Shown piece after piece: positions 26,719 to 34,911 of a DNA stretch of 64,000 nucleotides. Every line of letters starts with the position of its first letter. Within the stretch, counting starts at the first letter, position 1. The position numbers and the translations under genes are program-made. The stretch is taken from positions 1 to 64,000 of the forward strand of contig JAWCNV010000006.1 of NCBI GenBank assembly GCA_038848185.1, in the 5' to 3' direction. The DNA is from JAAOZP01 sp038848185. GTDB taxonomy: Archaea > Thermoproteota > EX4484-205 > JAAOZP01. The notes below the pieces were generated by a model. It did no database searches. It saw only the letters and a list, made by a program, of their open reading frames with translations, and was not told the origin of the DNA.

Positions 26719-27447
26719 ATGGAACCAGGTTCACTCATACTCGTGGACTATACGCTTACTGTTAAGGAGACGGGTAGCGTCATAGAGACCACTGTGGAGG
26801 AGGAGGCGAAGAAGGCTTCAGTATATAGGGAGGGCGAGAAGTATTCTCCCCGTTTAATCTACCTTGGGGGTAAATGGGTTTTAGAAAGCTGGGAAGAGGA
26901 GCTGCTGAAGAGTGAGATCGGTGTTGAAAGAGTTGTCGAGATTCCTCCCGAGAAAGCCTACGGCTTCAGAGACCCGAATAAGGTGAAAACCTACGCAGCC
27001 AGAAGATTCTCCAAGCCTCAAGAGCTTGCACCAGGTGCACTGGTTGAAATGGATAACAGGATAGGGATTGTGAGAAACCTGAGCGGCGGCAGGGTTCAGG
27101 TTGATTTCAACCCGCCTCTCGCAGGGAGAACCCTCGTCTACAGGTTTAAAATAGTCAGGATGCTTGAAGACGATGCTGAGAAGATTAAGCATCTTGTTAA
27201 CAGGCGTCTCCCAGAGGTTTCCGTCGACGAGGTTTCTGTTGAGCTTAATGGTGACACTGCTTCCATAAGGCTTCCGGAGAAAGCACTGTTTTCAGAAGGG
27301 ATTCAACAGGTTAAGAAAGCCGTCTTCGAAGATGTTGCGAGTATTCTTAAGAACATTAAGAAAGTATGTTTCATAGATGTTTTCACAGCACCTAGCGAGG
27401 AGCAGGCTTCGAAACCAGCCCAGGAAGCTGAAACCACTCAAAAATAG
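26719..27447 (+). CDS. FKBP-type peptidyl-prolyl isomerase (archaeal SlyD-like)
   Basis: 242 residues. The FKBP domain has the insert-in-flap arrangement of SlyD-type proteins: VDYTLTVKETG, the EVVEIPPEKAYG-like segment (VERVVEIPPEKAYGF) and the return strands. A C-terminal domain of about 90 residues is found in longer archaeal FKBPs. It helps proline isomerisation and folding in the cytosol. Leaderless-type TATA (GTATTTATAAAC) before the ATG. Confidence 0.88.
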   Translation: MEPGSLILVDYTLTVKETGSVIETTVEEEAKKASVYREGEKYSPRLIYLGGKWVLESWEEELLKSEIGVERVVEIPPEKAYGFRDPNKVKTYAARRFSKPQELAPGALVEMDNRIGIVRNLSGGRVQVDFNPPLAGRTLVYRFKIVRMLEDDAEKIKHLVNRRLPEVSVDEVSVELNGDTASIRLPEKALFSEGIQQVKKAVFEDVASILKNIKKVCFIDVFTAPSEEQASKPAQEAETTQK

Positions 27448-27455
27448 TTCCAGTT

Positions 27456-27896
27456 TTAATCCAGCATCTCTGCCTTAAATAGGACAAGGTTTTTCTCAGG
27501 ACAGTTGAAGTCTCCGATTTTCTCCAGAACTCTGACCCTGCGGCCAGCAGCAAGCATGTTGAAGAGAACAGGGCATTCCCCGATTCTGCTGCACCCGGGT
27601 TTGCAGAAGGCTTCTGGATTTGGCTCCATCACTGCCCCAGCCTTCACTTTTCCGGATGGCGCTAGAAGGATGAATGGTTCAAGAGCAATTTCATAAGGCG
27701 CTATTTCACTGCCCCTCAGTATGCAGTATATGCTGACTCCCTCTGTTCTCCTAACAACCCTGTAGGTGAAGCCGATGTTTAGAGACCCGTGGCACCTGTT
27801 TCTGTTCTCGCATTTCTCACACTCGTATGCTTCACCTGTGTAGGTGAAAACATGCCCAGGCTTAACCTCAGCTTCTAGATAACTGTACTTGCCCAA
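27456..27896 (-). CDS. UPF0179 family protein
   Basis: 146 residues, TTG start. An archaeal family of unknown function, recognised by the N-terminal GHVFTYTG and by the two cysteine groups (YECEKCENRNRCHG and FCKPGCSRIGECPV), which probably bind a metal or an iron-sulfur cluster. It sits 14 bases after glycerol-1-phosphate dehydrogenase in the same direction, so it is probably co-transcribed with it. Confidence 0.85.
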   Translation of the reverse strand: MGKYSYLEAEVKPGHVFTYTGEAYECEKCENRNRCHGSLNIGFTYRVVRRTEGVSIYCILRGSEIAPYEIALEPFILLAPSGKVKAGAVMEPNPEAFCKPGCSRIGECPVLFNMLAAGRRVRVLEKIGDFNCPEKNLVLFKAEMLD

Positions 27897-27910
27897 GGCA
27901 GCTCATCCAG

Positions 27911-28981
27911 CTATATTACCATAGTGCTTCTAGCAAGCTCTTCAGCAGCCTTCTTGGTTAAACCCTTGTCTCCGAGAATAGTGTATCTTTCAGGCCTTAT
28001 TGTATGTGCAATGGTCAAGGCCTCAACCACTTTTTTCTCAGACACGTTGATCTCCCTCGCCGTAACAGGCGCCTTAACAGTTGAAAGAGTATTCCTTATC
28101 CCAGTCCAATCACCGTTGTGAAGCCGGCTCATCATTATCGTCCCTATTCCAACCTGCTCCCCGTGGAGAGCAGGGTAGCCTGCAACAAGGTCGAGAGCAT
28201 GGCTGAAAAGATGCTCAGAACCGCTACACGGTCTACTGCTCCCAGCTATCCCGATTAAGACTCCGGAGTGTATCAGCGCCTCTATAAGAATACTTGCACC
28301 CTCAAACTTGTCGCTCGCAATAGTTTCCGCACACTTCATTATTCTCTCCGCAATGGTTTCAGCAAGGCTGGCAGCATACTCACCATAGTATTCCCCCCTG
28401 AGCGACCGGGATAGCCTCCAGTCTCTCACCGCAGTATACTTCGCCACCAGGTCGCCGACTCCTGCGCCGAAATACCTGTCGGGTGCGGTTGCAAGTATCG
28501 AAACATCTCCTATTATTACGGAGGGCATCACTGTGTAGAAAGAGTATCGCTTCCTTCCTTTTGGAGTTGAGGCTAATGGGCTTGCGATCCCGTCGTGCGA
28601 AGGCACGGTTGGGACGCTTATAAACTCTAGGCTGTTCCTCCAAGCTATGATCTTACCTGCATCTATCACTCTCCCCCCGCCGATGCTTGCTACAACAGTT
28701 TCACCCGGCTTCCTATCCCGCTGAGCAAGTTTCTTCTCAAGCTTCATCGCCTCGGAGAAAGCGTCTCCACCGCCTATCAAAACCATTTTGAAGGAAACCT
28801 TGTTTTCCGACAGGTTTTTCCTAATTCTTTCTCCGAAGACCTTTAGAGGGGTCCTGCTCGTTAAAACAATCACCTGCTTCGCGCCAAGCTCCCTTATGCT
28901 TGCACCTAGCTCATCCACTGCCCCTTTCCCAAGTATTATATGTCTGGGAAGCTTTATCACATGCCTATTCTTGTCCTTCAA
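27911..28981 (-). CDS. egsA: sn-glycerol-1-phosphate dehydrogenase
   Basis: 356 residues, TTG start. It reduces dihydroxyacetone phosphate to sn-glycerol-1-phosphate, the first step in making archaeal ether-lipid backbones. Motifs of the iron-dependent dehydrogenase fold are GGGRVIDAGK (cofactor loop), SVPTVPSHDG and the metal-binding GSEHLFSHAL with LHGEQVG. It is divergent from the active proteasome beta gene and shares a symmetrical promoter with it. First gene of a pair with UPF0179. Confidence 0.95.
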   Translation of the reverse strand: MKDKNRHVIKLPRHIILGKGAVDELGASIRELGAKQVIVLTSRTPLKVFGERIRKNLSENKVSFKMVLIGGGDAFSEAMKLEKKLAQRDRKPGETVVASIGGGRVIDAGKIIAWRNSLEFISVPTVPSHDGIASPLASTPKGRKRYSFYTVMPSVIIGDVSILATAPDRYFGAGVGDLVAKYTAVRDWRLSRSLRGEYYGEYAASLAETIAERIMKCAETIASDKFEGASILIEALIHSGVLIGIAGSSRPCSGSEHLFSHALDLVAGYPALHGEQVGIGTIMMSRLHNGDWTGIRNTLSTVKAPVTAREINVSEKKVVEALTIAHTIRPERYTILGDKGLTKKAAEELARSTMVI

Positions 28982-28996
28982 TAGTTTAACGATGTT

Positions 28997-29026
28997 AGGG
29001 AAAGGTTTATCTTTAAGCCTTTCCCT
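28997..29026. promoter_or_regulatory. Symmetrical bidirectional promoter
   Basis: A perfect 9-base inverted repeat AGGGAAAGG / CCTTTCCCT surrounds a 12-base AT core that reads TTTATCTTTAAG. Each direction therefore has a purine-rich BRE-like element followed by a TATA box. It lies midway between the starts of egsA (28981) and psmB (29051), with correct distances for both. Confidence 0.6.
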
Positions 29027-29050
29027 GAAAATGCGGTTAAGGTTCTAGAG

Positions 29051-29716
29051 GTGTTAAGAGAGTTGAACACTATTACTGGAAGAACTGTAGGAGAGGGTTC
29101 ACCATTATGGGGTACCACTACCGTCGGAATCTCCTGTACAGACGGCGTTGTATTCGCTTCAGACACTAGGGTTGTTCAAGGCTACTATTTCATAGCTCAT
29201 AAACGTGGAAAAAAGATCCTTAAGATAGATGACTATATAGCTGCAACAATATCCGGCGGAGTGGCTGATGCTCAGGCCATAGTGGCAGCACTCCAATGGG
29301 AGGCGAGAACATACAAGCTTGAAAGAGGAGTAAACATGCCTGTTAAGGCAGCAGCCAACATAGCTTCAATAATTCTTTCATCCACGCGCATGGCACCCCT
29401 GTACATACAGCTGGTAATAGGAGGCTACGACAAGGAGGGAACAAGCCTCTATATACTTGACCCCCTCGGAGGCTTCTCGAAGGAATCTTTCGTAGGATCA
29501 GGCTCAGGCTCCCCAGTTGCACTGGGATATCTTGAGGCTGAGCTTAAAAACCCGGTGGACACTGCCACAGCCATACCTGTTGCGGTTAAAGCCATTCTGG
29601 CAGCGATGCAGAGAGATACTGCTACCGGCAATGATTTTGAAGTTATGGTGGTTGACTCCAAGGGGTGCAGGGAGCTGAGTGTCGAGGAGAAGGCTAGGCT
29701 TGTGAAGATGAAATGA
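29051..29716 (+). CDS. psmB: Proteasome beta subunit, catalytic
   Basis: 221 residues, GTG start. It forms the peptidase chamber of the 20S proteasome. A propeptide of about 20 residues ends at WG, and the mature N-terminus TTTVG carries the nucleophile Thr1. Asp17 (ASDTR) and Lys33 (GKK) are in register, as is the conserved GSGSPVALGYLE. The other beta subunit at 24325 lacks Thr1, so this one supplies activity. Its stop overlaps the next start by 4 bases (ATGA), which couples it to the RNase gene. Confidence 0.95.
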   Translation: MLRELNTITGRTVGEGSPLWGTTTVGISCTDGVVFASDTRVVQGYYFIAHKRGKKILKIDDYIAATISGGVADAQAIVAALQWEARTYKLERGVNMPVKAAANIASIILSSTRMAPLYIQLVIGGYDKEGTSLYILDPLGGFSKESFVGSGSGSPVALGYLEAELKNPVDTATAIPVAVKAILAAMQRDTATGNDFEVMVVDSKGCRELSVEEKARLVKMK

Positions 29717-31614
29717 GTTCTGAAAACACTATTAAAGAAGTTATTTTTGAAAAGATCTCTAGAGACGCGAGAGTAGTGGGCATAGAGATGGAGGGGCCCA
29801 CGATAGCGGTCTACATTGAAAACCTTGACTTCTTAGTGAACGGGCAGCAGGTTTTAGCTGAGGTTGCGAAACAGCTTAGGAAGAGGATCGTCGTTAGGCC
29901 AGCTGCAACAGTCAGAGCTGCGAAGGAGGAGGCTGAGAAAACCATTAGGCAGATAGTCCCTCCGAAAGCAGGTTTAGAGGCAGTTGTGTTCAACGAGGTT
30001 TTCGGCGAAGTGCTGATATCAGTCAGGCACCCTAGTATTGTGGAGGAGCTGGGAGAAAAGGTTCTGAACGAAATACTTGTTAAAACAGGGTGGAAGCCAA
30101 GCATTATAAGTATCCCGCCTCTTAACACAACTATTATCCCTCAGGTAATGTATGTTTTCAACCAAAGTGCTGAAGAGAGGTTTAAAATACTCAGGGAGAT
30201 TGGGGAGAGAATATTCAGGAAACCCCTGTTTAAAACTGAGAGCATAACCCTAACCTTCCTAGGGGGTGCTGAACAAGTTGGAAGGTCAAGCATACTTGTG
30301 TCAACAGACGAGAGCAAGGTGTTAATGGATTTCGGAATAAACCCTGCTGCAAACGCTTTCTCAGACTCGTTTCCAAGAATCGACAGGATCCCGGTTTCAG
30401 TTGAAGATATTGATGCTGTTGTGATTTCCCACGCCCACCTGGATCACGTGGGGGGACTCCCGTTCCTTTTCAAATACGGTTACCGGGGACCCGTCTACAT
30501 GACTGAGCCAACAGTATACCTTATGTTCCTCCTGCTGAACGACCTCTATGATGTTCTTCAGAAAAATGGCGTAACCCCATTCTTCGAGCTGAAGGATCTT
30601 AGAACAATCCTACAACACACTATTCCAGTTAAGTTTGGGGTTGTCGTTGATGTTGCTCCAGACATAAAGCTGACCTTCAGGAACGCTGGCCACATACTTG
30701 GCTCAGCAATAATACACCTGCATATCGGAGAGGGGCTGCACAACATAGTTTTCACAGGAGACCTGAAGTACGACCGCTCCATTCTTCTTGAACATGCTTC
30801 CACAATGTTTCCGAGGGTTGAAACACTCATAACCGAATGCACTTACGGTGGGATTAACGATGTGATGCCTCCCAGGGAAGAAGTGGAGAACAAGCTTATC
30901 ACGCTAGTTAACTCCACCCTGGAGAAAAACGGGAACGTGCTTATTCCTACGCTCGCCGTGGGGAGGGCGCAGGAGATAATGCTTATACTCGACAACGCTA
31001 TAAGAAACAAGAAGATTCCTGAGGTACCTATATATGTGGACGGCATGATTTCAGAGGTAACAGCCATACATGCTTCATTCCCAAACTATCTTTCAAAAGA
31101 CCTTAGAGAGATGATGGTGAACGGCGCCAACCCGTTTAAATCAGAATACTTGATACCGGTTAAAAACTCGATTCCTAAGGAGGAGATAACTGAGGGAAGA
31201 CGCAATATAATACTCTCACCTTCAGGCATGCTTGAAGGAGGCCCAGTTATGGAGTACTTCAAGCTGATTGCTCCCCAGGAGGAGTCTACAGTAATCTTCG
31301 TAAACTACCAGATAGAGGGGACACTGGGCAGCAGGGTTTTAAGCGGGCTGAGGGAGCTCACTATGCAGAACACTAATGGCAGGGTTGAAGCAATAACTGT
31401 AAGAAGCATGGTTGAGAGGGTTGACGGTTTCTCAGGCCACTCGGACAGAAACCAGCTTTTAAACTATATTAGACGCGTATACACTAAGAGGGGCCCGCTT
31501 TTCCTAGTCCACGGTGAGGCAAAGAAGCTTCAAAACATGAAGAAGATACTTGACAGGGTTTACGGGGACCACGTATATTCTCCGAGGCTTCTCGAAACAT
31601 ACAGGGCTCTTTAA
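29713..31614 (+). CDS. KH-domain beta-CASP metallo-beta-lactamase RNase (aCPSF1 type)
   Basis: 633 residues. Archaeal relative of cleavage and polyadenylation factor CPSF73, and a transcription termination factor and RNA 3'-end nuclease in studied archaea. The N-terminal 150 residues hold two KH RNA-binding domains. The metallo-beta-lactamase core has SHAHLDHVGG, GHILGSA and FTGDLKY, the beta-CASP domain has the TLAVGRAQE region, and the C-terminal SGHSD and VHGE motifs complete the site. Translationally coupled to psmB, a pairing that links RNA and protein turnover. Confidence 0.95.
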   Translation: MSSENTIKEVIFEKISRDARVVGIEMEGPTIAVYIENLDFLVNGQQVLAEVAKQLRKRIVVRPAATVRAAKEEAEKTIRQIVPPKAGLEAVVFNEVFGEVLISVRHPSIVEELGEKVLNEILVKTGWKPSIISIPPLNTTIIPQVMYVFNQSAEERFKILREIGERIFRKPLFKTESITLTFLGGAEQVGRSSILVSTDESKVLMDFGINPAANAFSDSFPRIDRIPVSVEDIDAVVISHAHLDHVGGLPFLFKYGYRGPVYMTEPTVYLMFLLLNDLYDVLQKNGVTPFFELKDLRTILQHTIPVKFGVVVDVAPDIKLTFRNAGHILGSAIIHLHIGEGLHNIVFTGDLKYDRSILLEHASTMFPRVETLITECTYGGINDVMPPREEVENKLITLVNSTLEKNGNVLIPTLAVGRAQEIMLILDNAIRNKKIPEVPIYVDGMISEVTAIHASFPNYLSKDLREMMVNGANPFKSEYLIPVKNSIPKEEITEGRRNIILSPSGMLEGGPVMEYFKLIAPQEESTVIFVNYQIEGTLGSRVLSGLRELTMQNTNGRVEAITVRSMVERVDGFSGHSDRNQLLNYIRRVYTKRGPLFLVHGEAKKLQNMKKILDRVYGDHVYSPRLLETYRAL

Positions 31615-31731
31615 CTGCAACCTGTCGACCCAAGTATTTAAAAACTAACGAGGATTACCCTCCTTCTAATGGTTTGAGAATACTAGAATAGAAAAAGTAT
31701 TTATTTAGGCGGTTCTCAAAGACACTAAGAA

Positions 31732-31980
31732 TTGTCTACAGACACCACGATGGAGCTGCTTCAAGAATCGCTCGGCAAAAGCATAATAGTGAAGCTGAAG
31801 GGAGGCGTCAAGATACGCGGCATCCTAGACGGCTACGACCCGCATCTAAACATAGTCTTATCGGACGCGGAGGAGCTTAAGGGCAGTGAAACAGCCAAGC
31901 TAGGGCTAATCGTGATAAGGGGTGACAACGTCATCCTGATTTCACCACCTATAGAGTATAAGCCTGAGGAGAAGGGATAG
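31732..31980 (+). CDS. Lsm (Sm-like) RNA-binding protein
   Basis: 82 residues from TTG (31732); an ATG at 31750 is the alternative. The Sm fold is seen in ESLGKSIIVKLKGGVKIRG (Sm1) and LIVIRGDNVILISP (Sm2). It forms rings that bind U-rich RNA. TATA-like AGTATTTATTTAGG lies about 35 bases upstream. It leads an operon with eL37, the classical archaeal arrangement. Confidence 0.92.
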   Translation: MSTDTTMELLQESLGKSIIVKLKGGVKIRGILDGYDPHLNIVLSDAEELKGSETAKLGLIVIRGDNVILISPPIEYKPEEKG

Positions 31981-31987
31981 ATAGAAA

Positions 31988-32188
31988 ATGGGGAAGACTT
32001 CAGCAGGTACAACAGCCTTCGGAAGACTTCACAAGAAGAGCACCCACAGTATCTGCAGAAGGTGTGGGAGAAGATCCTTCAACGTGAGGAAGAAGTACTG
32101 CGCCGCATGCGGCTTCGGCAAATCTCCTAAGATCAGGAAATACTCTTGGCAGAATAAGACTCTTCAAAGAACAGTTAGGATAGTGTAG
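31988..32188 (+). CDS. rpl37e: Ribosomal protein eL37
   Basis: 66 residues, normal length. Large-subunit protein with one zinc ribbon: CRRC and CAAC (CxxC pairs). Very basic. It lies 7 bases after the Lsm gene and 3 bases before the translin gene, so the three are one transcript. Confidence 0.96.
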   Translation: MGKTSAGTTAFGRLHKKSTHSICRRCGRRSFNVRKKYCAACGFGKSPKIRKYSWQNKTLQRTVRIV

Positions 32189-32191
32189 GTC

Positions 32192-32830
32192 TTGCCGAGG
32201 GATTTAAATACTAGGATAAACCTACTTGTTAAAAGCTCCTACGACTTTCTGAGGAGGCAGGAGGATGCTAAATACGAGCTGCTGAGAATGATAAGCAGCC
32301 TCATTAAGAAATGCAGGCAGTCTGCTAAAGCATCCTACGCTAAGGATTTCCCTGCCTCAAGAAGGCTTTTGGAAAACATACAGAGAGACATCGTTAAGGT
32401 TGTGAAAACAGCTTCTGAAGATGGGATTAATGATACTTGGCCACCCATCATCCAAGCATATCAAGAGTTTCTTGAAGCCGTGTTCATATACTGGTTCACA
32501 TCTGGAAAAGAGTACAGGCTGAAAATAGAGCCCCCGCCAGCTTCAATACTCTACGCAGTGTCAGACCTTATAGGAGAGTTGAAGAGGGTGATGATGGAGC
32601 ATCTTAGGAAGGGAGATTTAAAGAGGGCTGAGGAAACCTACCAGAGAATGGTACAGCTCTACGAGAACGTTTCCACGATTGCACTGGGTGACGCTGTCCT
32701 ACCAGGTTTCAAGAGGAAGATAGATGTTAACAGAGCTTCTGTCGAATCGGCCTACGCGATACTGAACGAGGAACTTAGGAGAAAAGCCTTCCTGTCATCC
32801 ATGGAAAAATACTTTGAACAGCCGCGTTAA
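32192..32830 (+). CDS. Translin family protein
   Basis: 212 residues, TTG start. All-helical, with the translin C-terminal signature ALGDAVLPGFKRKIDVNRAS. Eukaryotic translin/TRAX complexes bind and cut RNA; archaeal translins form octamers with RNA-binding or nuclease activity. Its place after Lsm and eL37 fits an RNA role. The next gene starts within its last codons. Confidence 0.85.
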   Translation: MPRDLNTRINLLVKSSYDFLRRQEDAKYELLRMISSLIKKCRQSAKASYAKDFPASRRLLENIQRDIVKVVKTASEDGINDTWPPIIQAYQEFLEAVFIYWFTSGKEYRLKIEPPPASILYAVSDLIGELKRVMMEHLRKGDLKRAEETYQRMVQLYENVSTIALGDAVLPGFKRKIDVNRASVESAYAILNEELRRKAFLSSMEKYFEQPR

Positions 32831-33479
32831 CACGGGCAGCGGAAAGCAGAAGACTGGTCTCGACCCGCTTCTATATTATAGGCTCTGCAAAATACAGGAG
32901 GCCCTCTCCAAGAGGGTGGTTGTCTCAGATGAGTGGCTTGAAAGAGTTCGAAGAGTCGCAGGGGTTGACGCCGCCTACATGGAGAATTTAGCTGCCGTAG
33001 GCTTCTCGGTTTACAGTATTCTTGAGAACAGGATAACCTTGGTAAGCGTTTCAAGAGCCTTTTCTAAAATGCCGTATATCTCGACCCTCCTATGCTTCAA
33101 GGAGGGCCCCATCGTTTTAAAAAGGCTCAGAAGATTCATCAACGATTATGACCTCCTAATTGTTAATGGCCATGGTTTAGCCCATCCTAGGAGGTGCGGC
33201 CTCGCAACCTACTTGGGGATAATGCTTAAAAAACCCGTTATCGGCGTGGCTAAGAAACCCCTTGGAAACCCGGAGGCAGAACATAACGTTAACAATTTAA
33301 GAATGTTCGAAGACAAGTATTATTATAGTGTAGGCAACATGATGACCCTGGAGGGAGCGTCCAGAATCCTTAGAAGAACCACTCCGGGAGACTCTAAACT
33401 ACCCATCCCGCTAGAGGCTGCTCACAGGTTCTCCGTTAAAATGCTTAGGGAGATGGTTAAGAATGCTGAAAGAGTATAA
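32814..33479 (+). CDS. nfi: Endonuclease V homologue with an Asp-to-Asn change in the active site
   Basis: 221 residues, TTG start overlapping translin by 17 bases. Endonuclease V cuts next to deoxyinosine. The conserved GVDAAY, MPYIST then KEGP, HPRRCGLATYLG and GVAKKPLG motifs are present. The catalytic block normally read as VDGHG is VNGHG here (codon AAT), which replaces a metal-binding Asp by Asn. Activity may be lost or altered. The next gene overlaps its end. Confidence 0.88.
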   Translation: MNSRVNTGSGKQKTGLDPLLYYRLCKIQEALSKRVVVSDEWLERVRRVAGVDAAYMENLAAVGFSVYSILENRITLVSVSRAFSKMPYISTLLCFKEGPIVLKRLRRFINDYDLLIVNGHGLAHPRRCGLATYLGIMLKKPVIGVAKKPLGNPEAEHNVNNLRMFEDKYYYSVGNMMTLEGASRILRRTTPGDSKLPIPLEAAHRFSVKMLREMVKNAERV

Positions 33480-34152
33480 GAAGACTTACATGCTGCTTGC
33501 AATAGCCAAGCTGATCGAGGAGGGGAGAACACCTATTTCAACAAGAGAGCTCTCTAAGGAAATAGGCATGTCGCACCAGTCAGCCGCAAGGTATCTTAAG
33601 GAGCTTGAGAAAGAGAAGCTTATAGAGACCATGATGTCCCCGAAAGGCCGTATAGTAAAACTGTCGAACAAAGGGCTTGACCAGATTAAGCTTCACGCAG
33701 GCTCATTGCTATCCATGGTTAACAAGGTTTACGTTACCCACGTGTTCACTGGAAAAGTTTTCACAGGGCTGGGTGAGGGAGCATACTATATTTCAAAAAA
33801 GCCGTATCTCGATCAGTTTCAATCCAAGCTGGGTTACCAACCCTACCCGGGCACCCTGAACCTGAGGATAGAGCAGTACATGGATCAGCTTCTACTGGCT
33901 GAGAGAATGTCTAAGCCACCTATATTTATACAGGGCTTCACGAACCATGAGAGGGCTTTTGGAGACGGGTACTGTTACCCTGTAATCGTGAACGGCATCT
34001 ACGAGGGAGCAATAGTTAAAGCAATAAGAACAGTCTACGATAATTCTGTGGTTGAAATAATCTCTCCCCATAACCTTAGGAAGGAGCTTAACCTTAAGGA
34101 TGGGGACAAGGTTACGTTTGTCTTTAAGACTGCCGCGATAAGAGAAGAATAG
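33463..34152 (+). CDS. ribK: CTP-dependent riboflavin kinase with N-terminal winged helix
   Basis: 229 residues. The C-terminal domain is the archaeal RibK barrel (VFTGLGEGAYY, YQPYPGTLNLRI, GAIVKAIRTVY, ISPHNLRKELNLKDGD), which phosphorylates riboflavin to FMN using CTP. Residues 1-85 are a winged HTH domain (MSHQSAARYLKELEKE), as in other archaeal RibK/RibR fusions, so the protein may also regulate transcription. It ends 24 bases from the convergent ribL gene, the next enzyme of the pathway. Confidence 0.93.
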   Translation: MLKEYKKTYMLLAIAKLIEEGRTPISTRELSKEIGMSHQSAARYLKELEKEKLIETMMSPKGRIVKLSNKGLDQIKLHAGSLLSMVNKVYVTHVFTGKVFTGLGEGAYYISKKPYLDQFQSKLGYQPYPGTLNLRIEQYMDQLLLAERMSKPPIFIQGFTNHERAFGDGYCYPVIVNGIYEGAIVKAIRTVYDNSVVEIISPHNLRKELNLKDGDKVTFVFKTAAIREE

Positions 34153-34176
34153 AAGCCCTAGGGAACATCCTTATCT

Positions 34177-34620
34177 TTAAACATCTCTAATCCGCTCTAT
34201 TATCTTACTGGTACTCATGTTGAAAAACTTCCTCATCCTGATAGTCTTAACCCTGAGCTCCAGTTCACCTATAACCCTACGGGTCTTCTCCATGATAGCA
34301 GTCTGATCGTAGCCGAACACAATAATATCAGGCCTAATCCTCCTCAGAAACCATGCAATGTTTCTCTCGATGTTTCCACGCCTACCGATGTAAACAGCGT
34401 CAACAGGCTTAAGTCGGGAGAGCATGAGAGCCCTGTCCCTAGCCCTGAACATTGGACTCCTACCCTTACTCTTCCTGACGACACTGTCACAAGCAACAAT
34501 AACTATCAGCCTACCGTTTCTACCAGCAAGACGCTTAGCCTCCTCAAGAAACCTGATGTGGCCGGGATGAATAATGTCAAACACTCCAGTAGTAAGAACA
34601 ACCCTGCCTCTTCCACTCAT
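34177..34620 (-). CDS. ribL: FAD synthetase RibL (cytidylyltransferase-like)
   Basis: The frame opens at 34638; ATG at 34620 is the likely start (SGRGRVVLTTGVFD). About 147 residues. It adenylates FMN to FAD in archaea. Nucleotidyltransferase motifs are TGVFDIIHPGHIRFLEEAK and the C-terminal STSKIIERI (ISSTKIRE-like). Tail to tail with ribK, so flavin cofactor synthesis is grouped here. Confidence 0.9.
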   Translation of the reverse strand: MSGRGRVVLTTGVFDIIHPGHIRFLEEAKRLAGRNGRLIVIVACDSVVRKSKGRSPMFRARDRALMLSRLKPVDAVYIGRRGNIERNIAWFLRRIRPDIIVFGYDQTAIMEKTRRVIGELELRVKTIRMRKFFNMSTSKIIERIRDV

Positions 34621-34694
34621 ACCGGATTCTCCACACACCGCTATAAAAGCATCGGTTAAAAGTTTTTAAAATCCTAGGTAAAACATTAAGCCGA

Positions 34695-34783
34695 GGGCCC
34701 GTAGCTCAGCATGGCAGAGCAGCAGCCTCTTAAACAAGAATGGAGTCAGCTGAGGGTCGAGGGTTCAAATCCCTCCGGGCCCG
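34695..34783 (+). tRNA. tRNA-Lys (anticodon CTT) with a 15-base intron
   Basis: Acceptor stem GGGCCCG/CGGGCCC, D stem GCTC/GAGC, T arm GAGGG-TTCAAAT-CCCTC. The anticodon stem is GCAGC/GCTGA with a G-A outer mismatch. The anticodon CTT is at 34729-34731. The intron 34733-34747 sits at the usual archaeal position after base 37. No CCA is encoded. A TATA box (TTTTTAAAAT) lies about 30 bases upstream. Confidence 0.92.
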
Positions 34784-34911
34784 CTAATCTGGCAGTCATG
34801 CGTTTAAGCTCCGCATCTTAGATCCATGTTACCATGTTTAATTTTATAGGTGAGCAGTTAATCTGGTTAGGAGAAGGAGTAAACTGCAGATACGGATGGA
34901 AGCCTGTATGT

